Below, piece by piece: positions 34,912-42,674 of a DNA stretch of 64,000 nucleotides. A program made the position numbers and the translations under genes. This stretch comes from CATQHB01 sp965262595. GTDB lineage: Bacteria; Chloroflexota; Dehalococcoidia; Lucifugimonadales; UBA3495. Positions within the stretch are counted from its first letter, which is position 1; every line of letters starts with the position of its first letter. The DNA lies in the NCBI GenBank assembly GCA_965262595.1, contig OZ253548.1, forward strand, positions 1,178,001 through 1,242,000, written 5' to 3'. The notes below the pieces were generated by a model. It did not search any database, was not told where the DNA came from, and worked only from the letters and a program-made list of their open reading frames with translations.

Positions 34912-35775
34912 ATGCCTCCGAACATCCGCCGCCTGACCGATTTGACCGTGGCCCGAGGCGAACCGCTGACCTGGGGTTCCCGAACCTACGTGATGGGAAT
35001 CATCAACATTAGCCCCGATTCCTTCTCCGGCGACGGCTTGGGCGCAGACCTGCCGGCAGTTGTGGAGCAGGCCCTTCGGTTTGAGGAGGACGGCGCCGAT
35101 TTTCTGGACCTGGGAGCCGAATCTACCCGCCCCGGCTCAACTCCGGTCAGCCCGGACGAAGAGCTGAAGCTGCTAATACCGGCGCTGGAAGCAATAGCTC
35201 ACCGGGTTAGAGTCCCAATCAGTGTGGACACTTACAAGGCCCCGGTAGCCCGTCAGGCTATTGTGTCGGGGGCGACAATAATCAACAATATCCGGGGAGG
35301 CAAGGCCGATCCCCAACTGGCCGAAGTAGCTGCCCAATCCGGCGCCCCGCTCATATTGATGCACAACCAAAAAACCCGTAAGTACCGCCGGTTGCTGCCG
35401 GAGATATTCGACAGCCTGAACCAAAGCGCTGAACTGGCACGTCAAGCCGGAGTACCCGTTGAAAGCATTATTCTTGACCCGGGAATCGGGTTCGGCAAGA
35501 CCCCGGACCACAACCTGGAGATTTTGCGGCGCTTACCGGAGTTTAAAGCCCTGGGTTATCCGATACTGGTCGGGACTTCCCGAAAATCCACCATCGGCCT
35601 GGTACTCGATTTGCCGGTGGAGGAGCGTCTGGAAGGCACCGCTGCCACGGTTGCCCTCTCCATTGCCGGAGGCGCCGATATTGTCCGAGTGCATGACGTG
35701 AAGGAGATGGCGCGGGTCTGCCGGATGAGCGACGCGGTTATCCGAGGCTGGAGGCCGACCGGTTGGAAGTTCTAA
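34912..35775 (+). CDS. folP: Dihydropteroate synthase
   Basis: 287 residues of the folate enzyme that joins p-aminobenzoate to hydroxymethyl-dihydropterin diphosphate. Signatures are VMGIINISPDSFSGDG, DFLDLGAESTRPGSTPVSPDEE, ISVDTYKAPVARQA, IINNIRGG, LILMHNQ, ILDPGIGFGKTPDHNLEIL, VGTSRKSTIG and RVHDVKEM. In most homologues the second loop is DGFSDGG and the metal Asn is in NxTPDSFSDGG; here it reads NISPDSFSGDG. It is followed after 16 bases by folK, forming a folate unit. Confidence 0.95.
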   Translation: MPPNIRRLTDLTVARGEPLTWGSRTYVMGIINISPDSFSGDGLGADLPAVVEQALRFEEDGADFLDLGAESTRPGSTPVSPDEELKLLIPALEAIAHRVRVPISVDTYKAPVARQAIVSGATIINNIRGGKADPQLAEVAAQSGAPLILMHNQKTRKYRRLLPEIFDSLNQSAELARQAGVPVESIILDPGIGFGKTPDHNLEILRRLPEFKALGYPILVGTSRKSTIGLVLDLPVEERLEGTAATVALSIAGGADIVRVHDVKEMARVCRMSDAVIRGWRPTGWKF

Positions 35776-35791
35776 GGCGGGAATCGCTGTA

Positions 35792-36322
35792 TTGAAACCG
35801 GAAACCGGCGGCGCGGTTACTGCTTACTTGGGTTTCGGCTCCAATATGGGCCGGCGACAAGCTAACTTGGCTCGCGCTCGGACAATTCTGGCAGATGCGG
35901 AAGGGGTTGCCATTGTTGGCTGCTCATCGGTTTACGAGACTGAACCTTGGGGTTACACCGAGCAGTCGCCTTTTTTGAACTGCGTGGCGGCAGTGGAAAC
36001 CACCCTGGAACCGGCCCAATTGCTGCAATTAGCCAAAGAAACGGAGGGGCGCCTGGGCAGAAGGCCCGGTATCCGCTTTGGGCCCCGTCCGATTGACATA
36101 GACATCCTCCTTTTCGGCAGCCGGATTATTGAATGGGAAACTCCCGACTTGCAGATACCCCATCCCCGATTGGCGCAGCGGGCATTTGCGCTGATGCCCC
36201 TGGCAGAGCTAGCCGGAGAATTGGTCCATCCGGTGTTAAAACTGACCATCGCCGAGCTGACCGAAGCGGTGGAAGGGAAGGAAGGAGTACGTTTATGGGG
36301 GCCGCCCCAGTCCTGGCGGTAA
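35792..36322 (+). CDS. folK: 6-hydroxymethyl-7,8-dihydropterin pyrophosphokinase
   Basis: 176 residues of HPPK, the step just before FolP. Features are AYLGFGSNMGRRQANLARA, SSVYETEPWG, QSPFLNCVAAVET, RRPGIRFGPRPIDIDILLFG with the metal aspartates, and IPHPRLAQRAFALMPLAELAGE. The start is TTG 35792, 16 bases after the folP stop; no ATG is available before the domain. Genes for the two enzymes acting in sequence are adjacent and in reverse pathway order. Confidence 0.94.
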   Translation: MKPETGGAVTAYLGFGSNMGRRQANLARARTILADAEGVAIVGCSSVYETEPWGYTEQSPFLNCVAAVETTLEPAQLLQLAKETEGRLGRRPGIRFGPRPIDIDILLFGSRIIEWETPDLQIPHPRLAQRAFALMPLAELAGELVHPVLKLTIAELTEAVEGKEGVRLWGPPQSWR

Positions 36323-36346
36323 AGGGCACAAGCGGCAGAAAAAGCC

Positions 36347-36379
36347 GGAACCGGCATGGAACCGGCATGGAACCGGCTG
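36347..36379. repeat. 11-bp tandem repeat, three copies
   Basis: 'ggaaccggcat' occurs twice exactly and a third time with its last base changed, immediately after folK. The unit contains the palindrome-like 'aaccgg'. Confidence 0.75.
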
Positions 36380-36394
36380 CCATAGGGCCAACGG

Positions 36395-36439
36395 TTGACA
36401 ATCCGCCGGGCCTAACGCAATATCTGTAGTATGTATAAT
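36395..36439 (+). promoter_or_regulatory. Candidate promoter region of groL
   Basis: A perfect TTGACA is at 36395-36400 and a perfect TATAAT, directly preceded by TG, is at 36434-36439. Their spacing (33 bases) is too long for a single promoter, so they may be parts of two overlapping ones. No CIRCE (TTAGCACTC inverted repeat) is found between them and the groL ATG. Confidence 0.4.
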
Positions 36440-36529
36440 GGAAGTATCCACAAGATTCGGTCAACCTGAATTTAGAAGCTGCCGACCCTCGGCGGCGATA
36501 AGTTATGACGGAGGTAAAAGGAAGTAGGT

Positions 36530-38155
36530 ATGGCAGATAAACAGATAATTTTTGATGAACAGGCTCGGGCCAGTTTGATGCGAGGCATTGATGTACTGGG
36601 TCGGGTAGTGGGAGTTACTCTCGGCCCCAGCGGGCGCAACGTTTTGTTAAACCGAATGTGGTCGCTGCCCGTGGTTTGCAGCGATGGCGTAACCATAGCC
36701 AAGGAAGTTGAACTACCCAATGTTTACGAGAATATGGGCGCTCAAATAGTAAAAGAGGCCGCTTCCAAGACCAACGACGTGGTCGGCGACGGCACTACCA
36801 CTTCAGTAGTCCTGACCCGATCCATTGTCCACCGCGGCTTCATGAATATCGCCGCCGGAGCCAGCGGCATGGTCCTGAAGTCCGGCATTGATAAGGCCGT
36901 GAAAGCCGTGGTGACTGAGCTGGCCAATATGGCAATTCCGGTGGAAAACCGAGAGCAGATAGCTCGGGTCGCGGCGCTGTCGGCCCACGAAGAGAGCATC
37001 GCCGAGCTAATCGCCGAAGCAATGGATAAGGTAGGCCGGGAAGGGGTCATAACTATCGAAGAGTCCAAGAGCATGACCGACGACCTGGACTTTGTTGAGG
37101 GTATGCGCCTGGACCGGGGCTACCTGTCTCCCTATTTCGTCACCGACGCCCAGCGAATGGAAGTCAGCCTGGATGAACCCCTGATTCTGATTACCGACGG
37201 GAAGGTCAGCCGGGTCAACGACATTGTGCCGACCCTGGAAAAGGTGGCCCAGGCCGGAGGACGCCCACTGGTCATAATCGCTGAGGATGTGGACGGGGAG
37301 GCGCTGGCTACCCTGGTGGTCAACAAACTGCGGGGCACAGTCAACTGCGTAGCGATAAAGGCCCCCGGCTTTGGTGACCGGCGCAAGGCCTTGCTGGAGG
37401 ATATTGCGGTTATGACCGGCGCTACGGTCATTAGCTCCGATATCGGGCTTTCCCTGGACACCGTCGAAATTTCCCACTTGGGCTCGGCCCGCCGCGTGTT
37501 CGCGCTCAAAGACGAAACCACCATCGTTGAAGGCCGAGGCGCTGCTGAGGCAACGGAAAGCCGGGTAGCCCAGATACGAGTCCAAATTGAAGAGACTACC
37601 TCCGACTATGACCGGGAAAAGCTGCAAGAGCGGCTGGCGGCGATGGTTGGAGGCGTGGCGGTCATCCGAGTCGGCGCTGCCACCGAACCCGAATTGAACG
37701 AGCGTAAATCCCGCACCGAGGATGCCCTTTCCGCTACCCGAGCCGCGGTGGAAGAGGGAATAGTCCCCGGAGGCGGGGTCACCCTGGTTCGCACCGAACA
37801 TGTTCTGGATGATTTACAGCATAGCTTGTCCAGTGAAGAAGCCCTGGGGGTCAGGTTAATTCGGGACGCCCTGAGCGAGCCGCTGATGCTTATTGCCGAG
37901 AACGCCGGTTACCCGGGCCAGGTAGTGTTGGAAAACATCAGGAAGGGCGAGGGCGACTGGGGCTTTGACGCTGAGAAGGGCGAATATACCCACCTCATCG
38001 AGGCTGGCATCATTGACCCGGCCAAAGTAACCCGCTCGGCCCTGCAAAACGCCGGCAGCATCGCCGGTATGCTCCTCACCACCCAGGCGGTGGTAACCGA
38101 GATACCGAAGTTTGTACCGTTGCCTGCCGATGTTCGGGACTTCATGCACGACTAG
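36530..38155 (+). CDS. groL: 60-kDa chaperonin GroEL
   Basis: 541 residues of the ATP-dependent folding chaperone. Motifs are VTLGPSGRNVLLN, VCSDGVTIAKEVEL, VGDGTTTSVVLTRS, REGVITIEESKS, IKAPGFGDRRKALLEDIAV and VEEGIVPGGGVTLVR. The C-terminus ends VRDFMHD without the flexible Gly-Gly-Met tail. The residues after VTLGPSGRNV read LLNRMWSLPVVCSDG rather than the usual LDKKFGAPTITNDG. No groES precedes it. This combination suggests a secondary, specialised GroEL. It follows folK by about 200 bases with its own candidate promoter. Confidence 0.95.
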   Translation: MADKQIIFDEQARASLMRGIDVLGRVVGVTLGPSGRNVLLNRMWSLPVVCSDGVTIAKEVELPNVYENMGAQIVKEAASKTNDVVGDGTTTSVVLTRSIVHRGFMNIAAGASGMVLKSGIDKAVKAVVTELANMAIPVENREQIARVAALSAHEESIAELIAEAMDKVGREGVITIEESKSMTDDLDFVEGMRLDRGYLSPYFVTDAQRMEVSLDEPLILITDGKVSRVNDIVPTLEKVAQAGGRPLVIIAEDVDGEALATLVVNKLRGTVNCVAIKAPGFGDRRKALLEDIAVMTGATVISSDIGLSLDTVEISHLGSARRVFALKDETTIVEGRGAAEATESRVAQIRVQIEETTSDYDREKLQERLAAMVGGVAVIRVGAATEPELNERKSRTEDALSATRAAVEEGIVPGGGVTLVRTEHVLDDLQHSLSSEEALGVRLIRDALSEPLMLIAENAGYPGQVVLENIRKGEGDWGFDAEKGEYTHLIEAGIIDPAKVTRSALQNAGSIAGMLLTTQAVVTEIPKFVPLPADVRDFMHD

Positions 38156-38328
38156 AAACCAGGGGTAATCTTATTCCTCCGGTCCCGCAGGCGAGAGCCG
38201 GGAAGCCGGACCAATTTGGGGGCGTTGCCGGACGCCGTATCTCCAGAACAATCTCCGGCGCCGTATTCCCCGGCACGGGAAAGCCGAACCGACATTTGGC
38301 CCACCGTGCCGGTATTTTTGGCCGAGAA

Positions 38329-38853
38329 TTGAACGGCGCAGCATTAGATCGGACAACAATCCGCGACCTGATTGCGGGGGAGCCTCCCCTCGTGGAGGAA
38401 CTCCTGTCGCTGGAGGAACAGCTCCAGACCAACGGCTTTGACCTGAGTTTGAAGGAAGTTTCCCGGTTCCGTTCGTCGGGGAGCATCGGTAAAGACCCGC
38501 AGCAACGGGAGTTCTCGGACACGGAGCCGTTGGCGTTCGGCCCGGACGGGTGGCTCCATCTACCGCCGGGGCCATACCTGGTGACCTTTAACGAAATAGT
38601 TAACCTGCCCTTGGACTTGATGGCCCTGGGTCGGCCGCGTTCCAGCCTGTTGCGCAGCGGGGTCAGCTTGCACACTGCCGTATGGGACGCCGGCTATCGG
38701 GGCCGGTCACAAGCGTTGCTTTCGATACAAAACCCGGCGGGGTTCAGACTGCAGCAAGGGGCGCGGCTGATGCAGTTGGTGTTCTTCTACCTGGCCCGCC
38801 CGGTTGACCAGGGCTATACCGGAAGGTTTCAGGGAGAAAACCTGGAATCCTGA
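38329..38853 (+). CDS. dUTPase/dCTP deaminase-family protein
   Basis: About 174 residues. The trimeric dUTPase fold is recognisable from QTNGFDLSLKEV, PGPYLVTFNEIVNLPLDLMALGRPRSSLLRSG, then HTAVWDAGYRGRSQALLSIQNP and GARLMQLVFF, ending GYTGRFQGEN. This layout resembles archaeal-type dUTP nucleotidohydrolases. They keep dUTP out of DNA by cleaving it to dUMP and diphosphate. The start is uncertain: TTG 38329 (LNGAALDRTTIRDLI) fits the family N-terminus, and another TTG is at 38296. queG overlaps or follows closely. Confidence 0.8.
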   Translation: MNGAALDRTTIRDLIAGEPPLVEELLSLEEQLQTNGFDLSLKEVSRFRSSGSIGKDPQQREFSDTEPLAFGPDGWLHLPPGPYLVTFNEIVNLPLDLMALGRPRSSLLRSGVSLHTAVWDAGYRGRSQALLSIQNPAGFRLQQGARLMQLVFFYLARPVDQGYTGRFQGENLES

Positions 38854-38932
38854 CCTCACTCGATACTTGGCAGCCGACTCCGAATTGGCGTCATTTCTCC
38901 CACCTGAATCCACCGCCGAGGCAAAGACCGAC

Positions 38933-40228
38933 ATGGCCATCGCAAGGAACAAATCCGACGCCGGTACCGGCGCCACCGCCGAAAACATGGCCGATCCCAC
39001 GACCGACACCACGACCGACATCAAGTTCCTGGTTAAGGAATATGCCCGTAAGTTGGGGTTTGACCTGGTTCGGGTCACCTCCGCCGAGGAGTTTGACCGG
39101 GACCGGGACATCGCTATCGAACGAATCCGGGCGGGTTTGATGGACGGACTGCCCTGGTACCACGAGGCACGAGTTGTCCGAGGCTCCCGTCCTCAAGAAT
39201 TGTTGCCTGGGGCGCGCTCGATAATCTGCCTTGGCGTTAACTATTATCCCGCCCCTTCCCCACCTCCGGCCTCCCCCTCCCCCTCCCCCTCCGCCTCCGC
39301 CTTGGCATCCGAAGAGCCGGTTCCGGCGGCTTCCGGCCAACCCGCGCCGGTTGTAGTACCGGTACCAAACGGCAAGGTGGCCCGGTACGCCCGAGGCAAG
39401 GACTATCACAAGGTTATGAAGCAGCGGATGCGGGCCTATGTTGCGGGTTTATCCGACCAACTGGATATCGGTATAGCTGCCCGCTGGTACGTGGACGACG
39501 GGCCGATGCTGGACCGGGCCGCCGCCGCTCGTTCCGGGCTGGGCTGGTTCGGCAAGAACACCAACATCCTAACCGGAGAATTCGGCTCCTGGGTTTTTCT
39601 GGGCCAAGTGATTACCGACCTGGAAATGGAGCCGGATACACCCTTGCAAAAGACTTGCGGCAACTGTGTGCGGTGCATTGACGCCTGCCCCACCGGGGCT
39701 ATCGTCGCCCCTTACGTGATTGACAATTCCCGCTGCATCTCCCATCTGACCATCGAAAACCGAGGGCCGATACCCCGGGAAATGCGCCCGCTGATGCTGG
39801 ACTGGATTTTCGGCTGCGACATTTGCCAGGAAGTATGCCCGGTGAACCGCAAGGCTCAGGCCACCGCCGAACCTACTTTTGGGAAACGGGAATTGGCAGC
39901 AGGGGATCTGGTCGAGATTCTGGGAATGTCCGAGGAGGATTTCCGTGAACGGTTTCGCGGCACGCCAATTCTGAGAGCGAAGCGAGTGGGGCTGCAACGG
40001 AACGCCTGTGTCGCCTTGGGAAACCTCAAGAATTCGGAGACGGTTCCGGCATTAGTCCGCGCCCTGATTCACGGGGAAGATTTGGTAAGAGGCCATGCTG
40101 CCTGGGCCCTGGGAGAAATCGGCGGCGAACCGGCCCACGCCTCTTTGAGTCGGGCGGCAGAAGTTGAGACCAGCCCGGAAGTGTTGGCGGAGATTCGAGA
40201 AGCCCTGGCTAACCAGCATCCGGCATAG
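38933..40228 (+). CDS. queG: Epoxyqueuosine reductase QueG
   Basis: About 431 residues of the cobalamin- and Fe-S-dependent enzyme that performs the last step of queuosine synthesis on tRNA. It has the N-terminal domain with ARYARGKDYHKVM, YVDDGPMLDRAAAARSGLGWFGKNTNIL, two 4Fe-4S motifs (CGNCVRCIDACPTGAI and CDICQEVCP), and C-terminal HEAT repeats (NACVALGNLKN, HAAWALGEIGG). A Pro/Ser-rich insert of about 40 residues interrupts the N-domain. The frame is open from 38804, overlapping the dUTPase; ATG 38933 or 38987 are likely starts. Use of cobalamin links it to the bluB gene of this window. Confidence 0.92.
   Translation: MAIARNKSDAGTGATAENMADPTTDTTTDIKFLVKEYARKLGFDLVRVTSAEEFDRDRDIAIERIRAGLMDGLPWYHEARVVRGSRPQELLPGARSIICLGVNYYPAPSPPPASPSPSPSASALASEEPVPAASGQPAPVVVPVPNGKVARYARGKDYHKVMKQRMRAYVAGLSDQLDIGIAARWYVDDGPMLDRAAAARSGLGWFGKNTNILTGEFGSWVFLGQVITDLEMEPDTPLQKTCGNCVRCIDACPTGAIVAPYVIDNSRCISHLTIENRGPIPREMRPLMLDWIFGCDICQEVCPVNRKAQATAEPTFGKRELAAGDLVEILGMSEEDFRERFRGTPILRAKRVGLQRNACVALGNLKNSETVPALVRALIHGEDLVRGHAAWALGEIGGEPAHASLSRAAEVETSPEVLAEIREALANQHPA
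39252..39302 (-). other. G-quadruplex-prone tract inside queG
   Basis: The plus strand has 'gccccttcccc' followed by three runs of five C separated by single T (39273-39277, 39279-39283, 39285-39289). The minus strand therefore carries five G-runs of four or five with short loops among the last three. It encodes the Pro/Ser-rich insert of QueG. Confidence 0.6.
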
Positions 40229-40444
40229 CGACAAGCCGCGCAATCGAGCCGACCGACTAAACTTCATAGACCCTGGCCGCTTAGGATCAGGTTCCTTAAA
40301 TTGTTCTTGGAAAACTGCTCGCCGAGGACCGGTTTTGGGAAAAGCTCTGGATGAGCGGTGGTTAAGTACCGGCCCTTCGACAACCTCCGGTCGTGCGGAC
40401 TTGAGCATGACCGGCCGACTATTGCCAGACCTGGCCGTATAGAG

Positions 40445-41008
40445 TCAGGAGCTTGACGGACTGGCGGAGGGTATAGCTGCGGCGTCACGGCGGGAAGTCG
40501 GCTTGCGCTGCTTGCGGGTTCTGCTTGGCTGCAGAGTTGGCGCCGGCTCCGGAATGTAGTTGGGGCCAAACTTGAGCTTCTTCATCTCCTCTTCAATCAG
40601 GAAGAAGTCGCCCTTGGGCAACAAATGCAGGTTCCCCTGGAAGGCCATGTACCAATTCTCCGGAGGCCAGCGGCGAATGTAGTCCAAGCGGTGGGCCAAT
40701 AGTCCCGCCGGGATGTATTGGGCCTCGTCCAGAACCACTTCCGGCTTGATTTCGATCCGGTAAGGCCAGGAAGCGCTCCCCTCGTTATGCCAGATACCGG
40801 TGTCCACTTCTTCATAAGGGACGGTAACCGTGGCGGTGGCGGCAAACCGGCGTATGCCCAACACGTAATAGAGCACCCGGTCATCCGTTTCCACCCGTTG
40901 CACCTTACGCCGGTATTCGGATTTCAGGCCCTGGATCGTAAAGCCCATGCTTCTGGTAATGTTAAAGTTTTCTTCGTTGCAGGTAACCATCCAGAAATTG
41001 CGGGGCAT
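40445..41008 (-). CDS. EVE-domain protein
   Basis: 187 residues. The first 145 form an EVE (PUA-like) domain: FWMVTCNEENFNITRSMGF, GLKSEYRRKVQRVETDDRVLYYVLGIRRFAATATVT, then SWPYRIEIKPEVVLDE. EVE domains bind modified bases in RNA or DNA. The last 35 residues are basic and Ser/Pro-rich (RTRKQRKPTSRRD), a probable nucleic-acid-binding tail. It is monocistronic and convergent with queG. The family is known from modification-dependent restriction and RNA metabolism; the role here is unknown. Confidence 0.78.
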   Translation of the reverse strand: MPRNFWMVTCNEENFNITRSMGFTIQGLKSEYRRKVQRVETDDRVLYYVLGIRRFAATATVTVPYEEVDTGIWHNEGSASWPYRIEIKPEVVLDEAQYIPAGLLAHRLDYIRRWPPENWYMAFQGNLHLLPKGDFFLIEEEMKKLKFGPNYIPEPAPTLQPSRTRKQRKPTSRRDAAAIPSASPSSS

Positions 41009-41440
41009 CTTTTACCTCGTTTACGTCGTGCGCTATGACGTTGGAAAACACTAAAACTATTTGCGGCCGGGGAACTTCATTCGGGAATCACCCACTAAAG
41101 TTCATTTACCCGTCCACACGGTAGTATTTTAGCACTTTTGCGGCAGGGCATAGATGCAACTAGCCCGACAAGAAACCCGGGAAATAAAAGCTGCCCGATT
41201 CAAGCATTGTCCAACTACGCTTTCGTGGTGTAACATCAATTCCGTTCTTACCAGCTTAACTTACTTGAAACCAGCTTGACTTACTTGAAATGGGAACCGC
41301 AGCTTCAAACTGCGACGACCAAGGGCTATAGGATAAGCGAACAAGCTTTTAAATAACTAATACGGAAAGGGCAAGAGGAAAGACGGACAATTTCCTCGCC
41401 CATTAAACTTCGGGCTTTCGGCCCGGGAGGGAAGAGCAGC
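41009..41440. other. Divergent intergenic region with 20-bp tandem duplication
   Basis: No gene was seen in 430 bases between the EVE-domain gene and the thiolase. It contains a two-unit tandem repeat at 41250-41289 and 'cttcgggctttcggcccggg' just before the thiolase Shine-Dalgarno, which could form a small hairpin near the start. Confidence 0.45.
41250..41289. repeat. 20-bp direct tandem repeat, two copies
   Basis: ACCAGCTTAACTTACTTGAA is followed directly by the same 20 bases with A to G at position 9. The second copy contains TTGACT. It lies about 150 bases upstream of the thiolase gene and may contain binding sites for its regulator. Confidence 0.75.
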
Positions 41441-42613
41441 ATGGCAACACAATCAGTCCGAGAACGGGACATAGCAATCGTGGGTGTAGCCGAGTCCGAC
41501 GAGATGGGGACGGTGCCCAACAAGTCGTCCCTGCAGCACCATGCCGAAGCGGCCTACAACGCCCTGGAGGACGCCGGGATTGCCAAGTCGGAAGTTAACG
41601 GCCTGCTCACCGCCGGGTTCTCGACCCTGGCCACTGCGGAATACCTGGGAATCCAACCCGGCTTTACCGACAATACCTCAGTGGGCGGCTCATCCTTTGT
41701 CATCCACGTGGCCCATGCCGCCGCCGCCATCCGGGCCGGTTACTGCGACACCGTGCTGATAACTCACGGGCAGGCGGGACGATCAACCCGAGCACGAGTT
41801 CCCGGGGACGCAAATCTGCCGGTAGCCCAGTACGAGGCTCCCTACGGTCTAATCGGGCAGCCGATTAACTATTCAATGGCCTGTACCCGCTATATGCACG
41901 AATACGGAGAAGACCGGGCACGGCAGGCCATGGCGGAAATTGCGGTATCCACCCGCAAGTGGGCCAACCTGAATCGCAAGGCGGCAATGCACGAAACGCC
42001 AATGAGCTTTGACGATTATCACAACTCGCGATGGGTTTCCTGGCCCTTCCACCTGTTTGACTGCTGCCTGGTCACCGACTCCGGGGCGGCCATTGTGGTT
42101 ACCACTGCCGAAAAGGCCGCCAATTGCCGAAAGGAACCGGTTTGGGTATTGGGCGCGGCGGAAGGGCATGACCACAACCTCATCAGTATGATGCCGTCCT
42201 ACACTTCGCTAATCGCCCGGGAGACCGGTCCCAAAGCGCTGAGCCGGGCCGGCCTGACTCACAGCGACATTGACTTGACGATGATTTACGACTCCTTTAC
42301 CTACACCGTGATGCTGACCCTGGAAAGCCTGGGGTTCTGCGGGCCCGGCGAAGCTCCCGATTTTGTAGCGAACCAGCGCACCGCCCCCGGCGGGGACTTC
42401 GCATTAAACACCAGCGGCGGCGGTCTGTCCTACACCCACCCCGGAATGTACGGCAGCTTCCTGCTGGTAGAGGCGGTACGCCAACTGCGGGGCGAATGTG
42501 GAGACCGCCAGGTAAAAAGCAAGACCTCCGACGGAAATGCCAAGGTTTCCCTGGTCAACGGTACCGGCGGGTCTTTGTCTTCAACCGGGACGGTGGTGCT
42601 GGCGCGGGACTGA
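41441..42613 (+). CDS. SCP2-type thiolase-like protein
   Basis: 390 residues of the thiolase superfamily, closest in pattern to sterol-carrier-protein-x/acetyl-CoA acetyltransferase-like proteins. IAIVGVAESDEMG, ALEDAGIAKSEVNGL, a central histidine region and the C-terminal NTSGGGLSYTHPGMYG and NGTGGSLSSTGTVVL are visible. At the place of the nucleophilic Cys the sequence reads VGGSSF (residues 81-86), so Ser replaces Cys. Catalysis would then be weak or different from standard thiolysis. 'gggaggga' precedes the ATG. No DUF35 zinc-ribbon partner is adjacent. Confidence 0.82.
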   Translation: MATQSVRERDIAIVGVAESDEMGTVPNKSSLQHHAEAAYNALEDAGIAKSEVNGLLTAGFSTLATAEYLGIQPGFTDNTSVGGSSFVIHVAHAAAAIRAGYCDTVLITHGQAGRSTRARVPGDANLPVAQYEAPYGLIGQPINYSMACTRYMHEYGEDRARQAMAEIAVSTRKWANLNRKAAMHETPMSFDDYHNSRWVSWPFHLFDCCLVTDSGAAIVVTTAEKAANCRKEPVWVLGAAEGHDHNLISMMPSYTSLIARETGPKALSRAGLTHSDIDLTMIYDSFTYTVMLTLESLGFCGPGEAPDFVANQRTAPGGDFALNTSGGGLSYTHPGMYGSFLLVEAVRQLRGECGDRQVKSKTSDGNAKVSLVNGTGGSLSSTGTVVLARD

Positions 42614-42674
42614 AGCTGGGCCGGATTTATCCGCCTAGGCAAATTCACATGAAAGGTGCAAGGAAGTTGGTCTA

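Noticed and set aside
36430..36529. CIRCE operator for groL
   Set aside because: The TTAGCACTC inverted repeat is not present in the leader.
38142..38675. Minus-strand frame of 177 codons opposite the dUTPase-like gene
   Set aside because: No recognisable protein features, while the plus-strand frame has clear dUTPase motifs.
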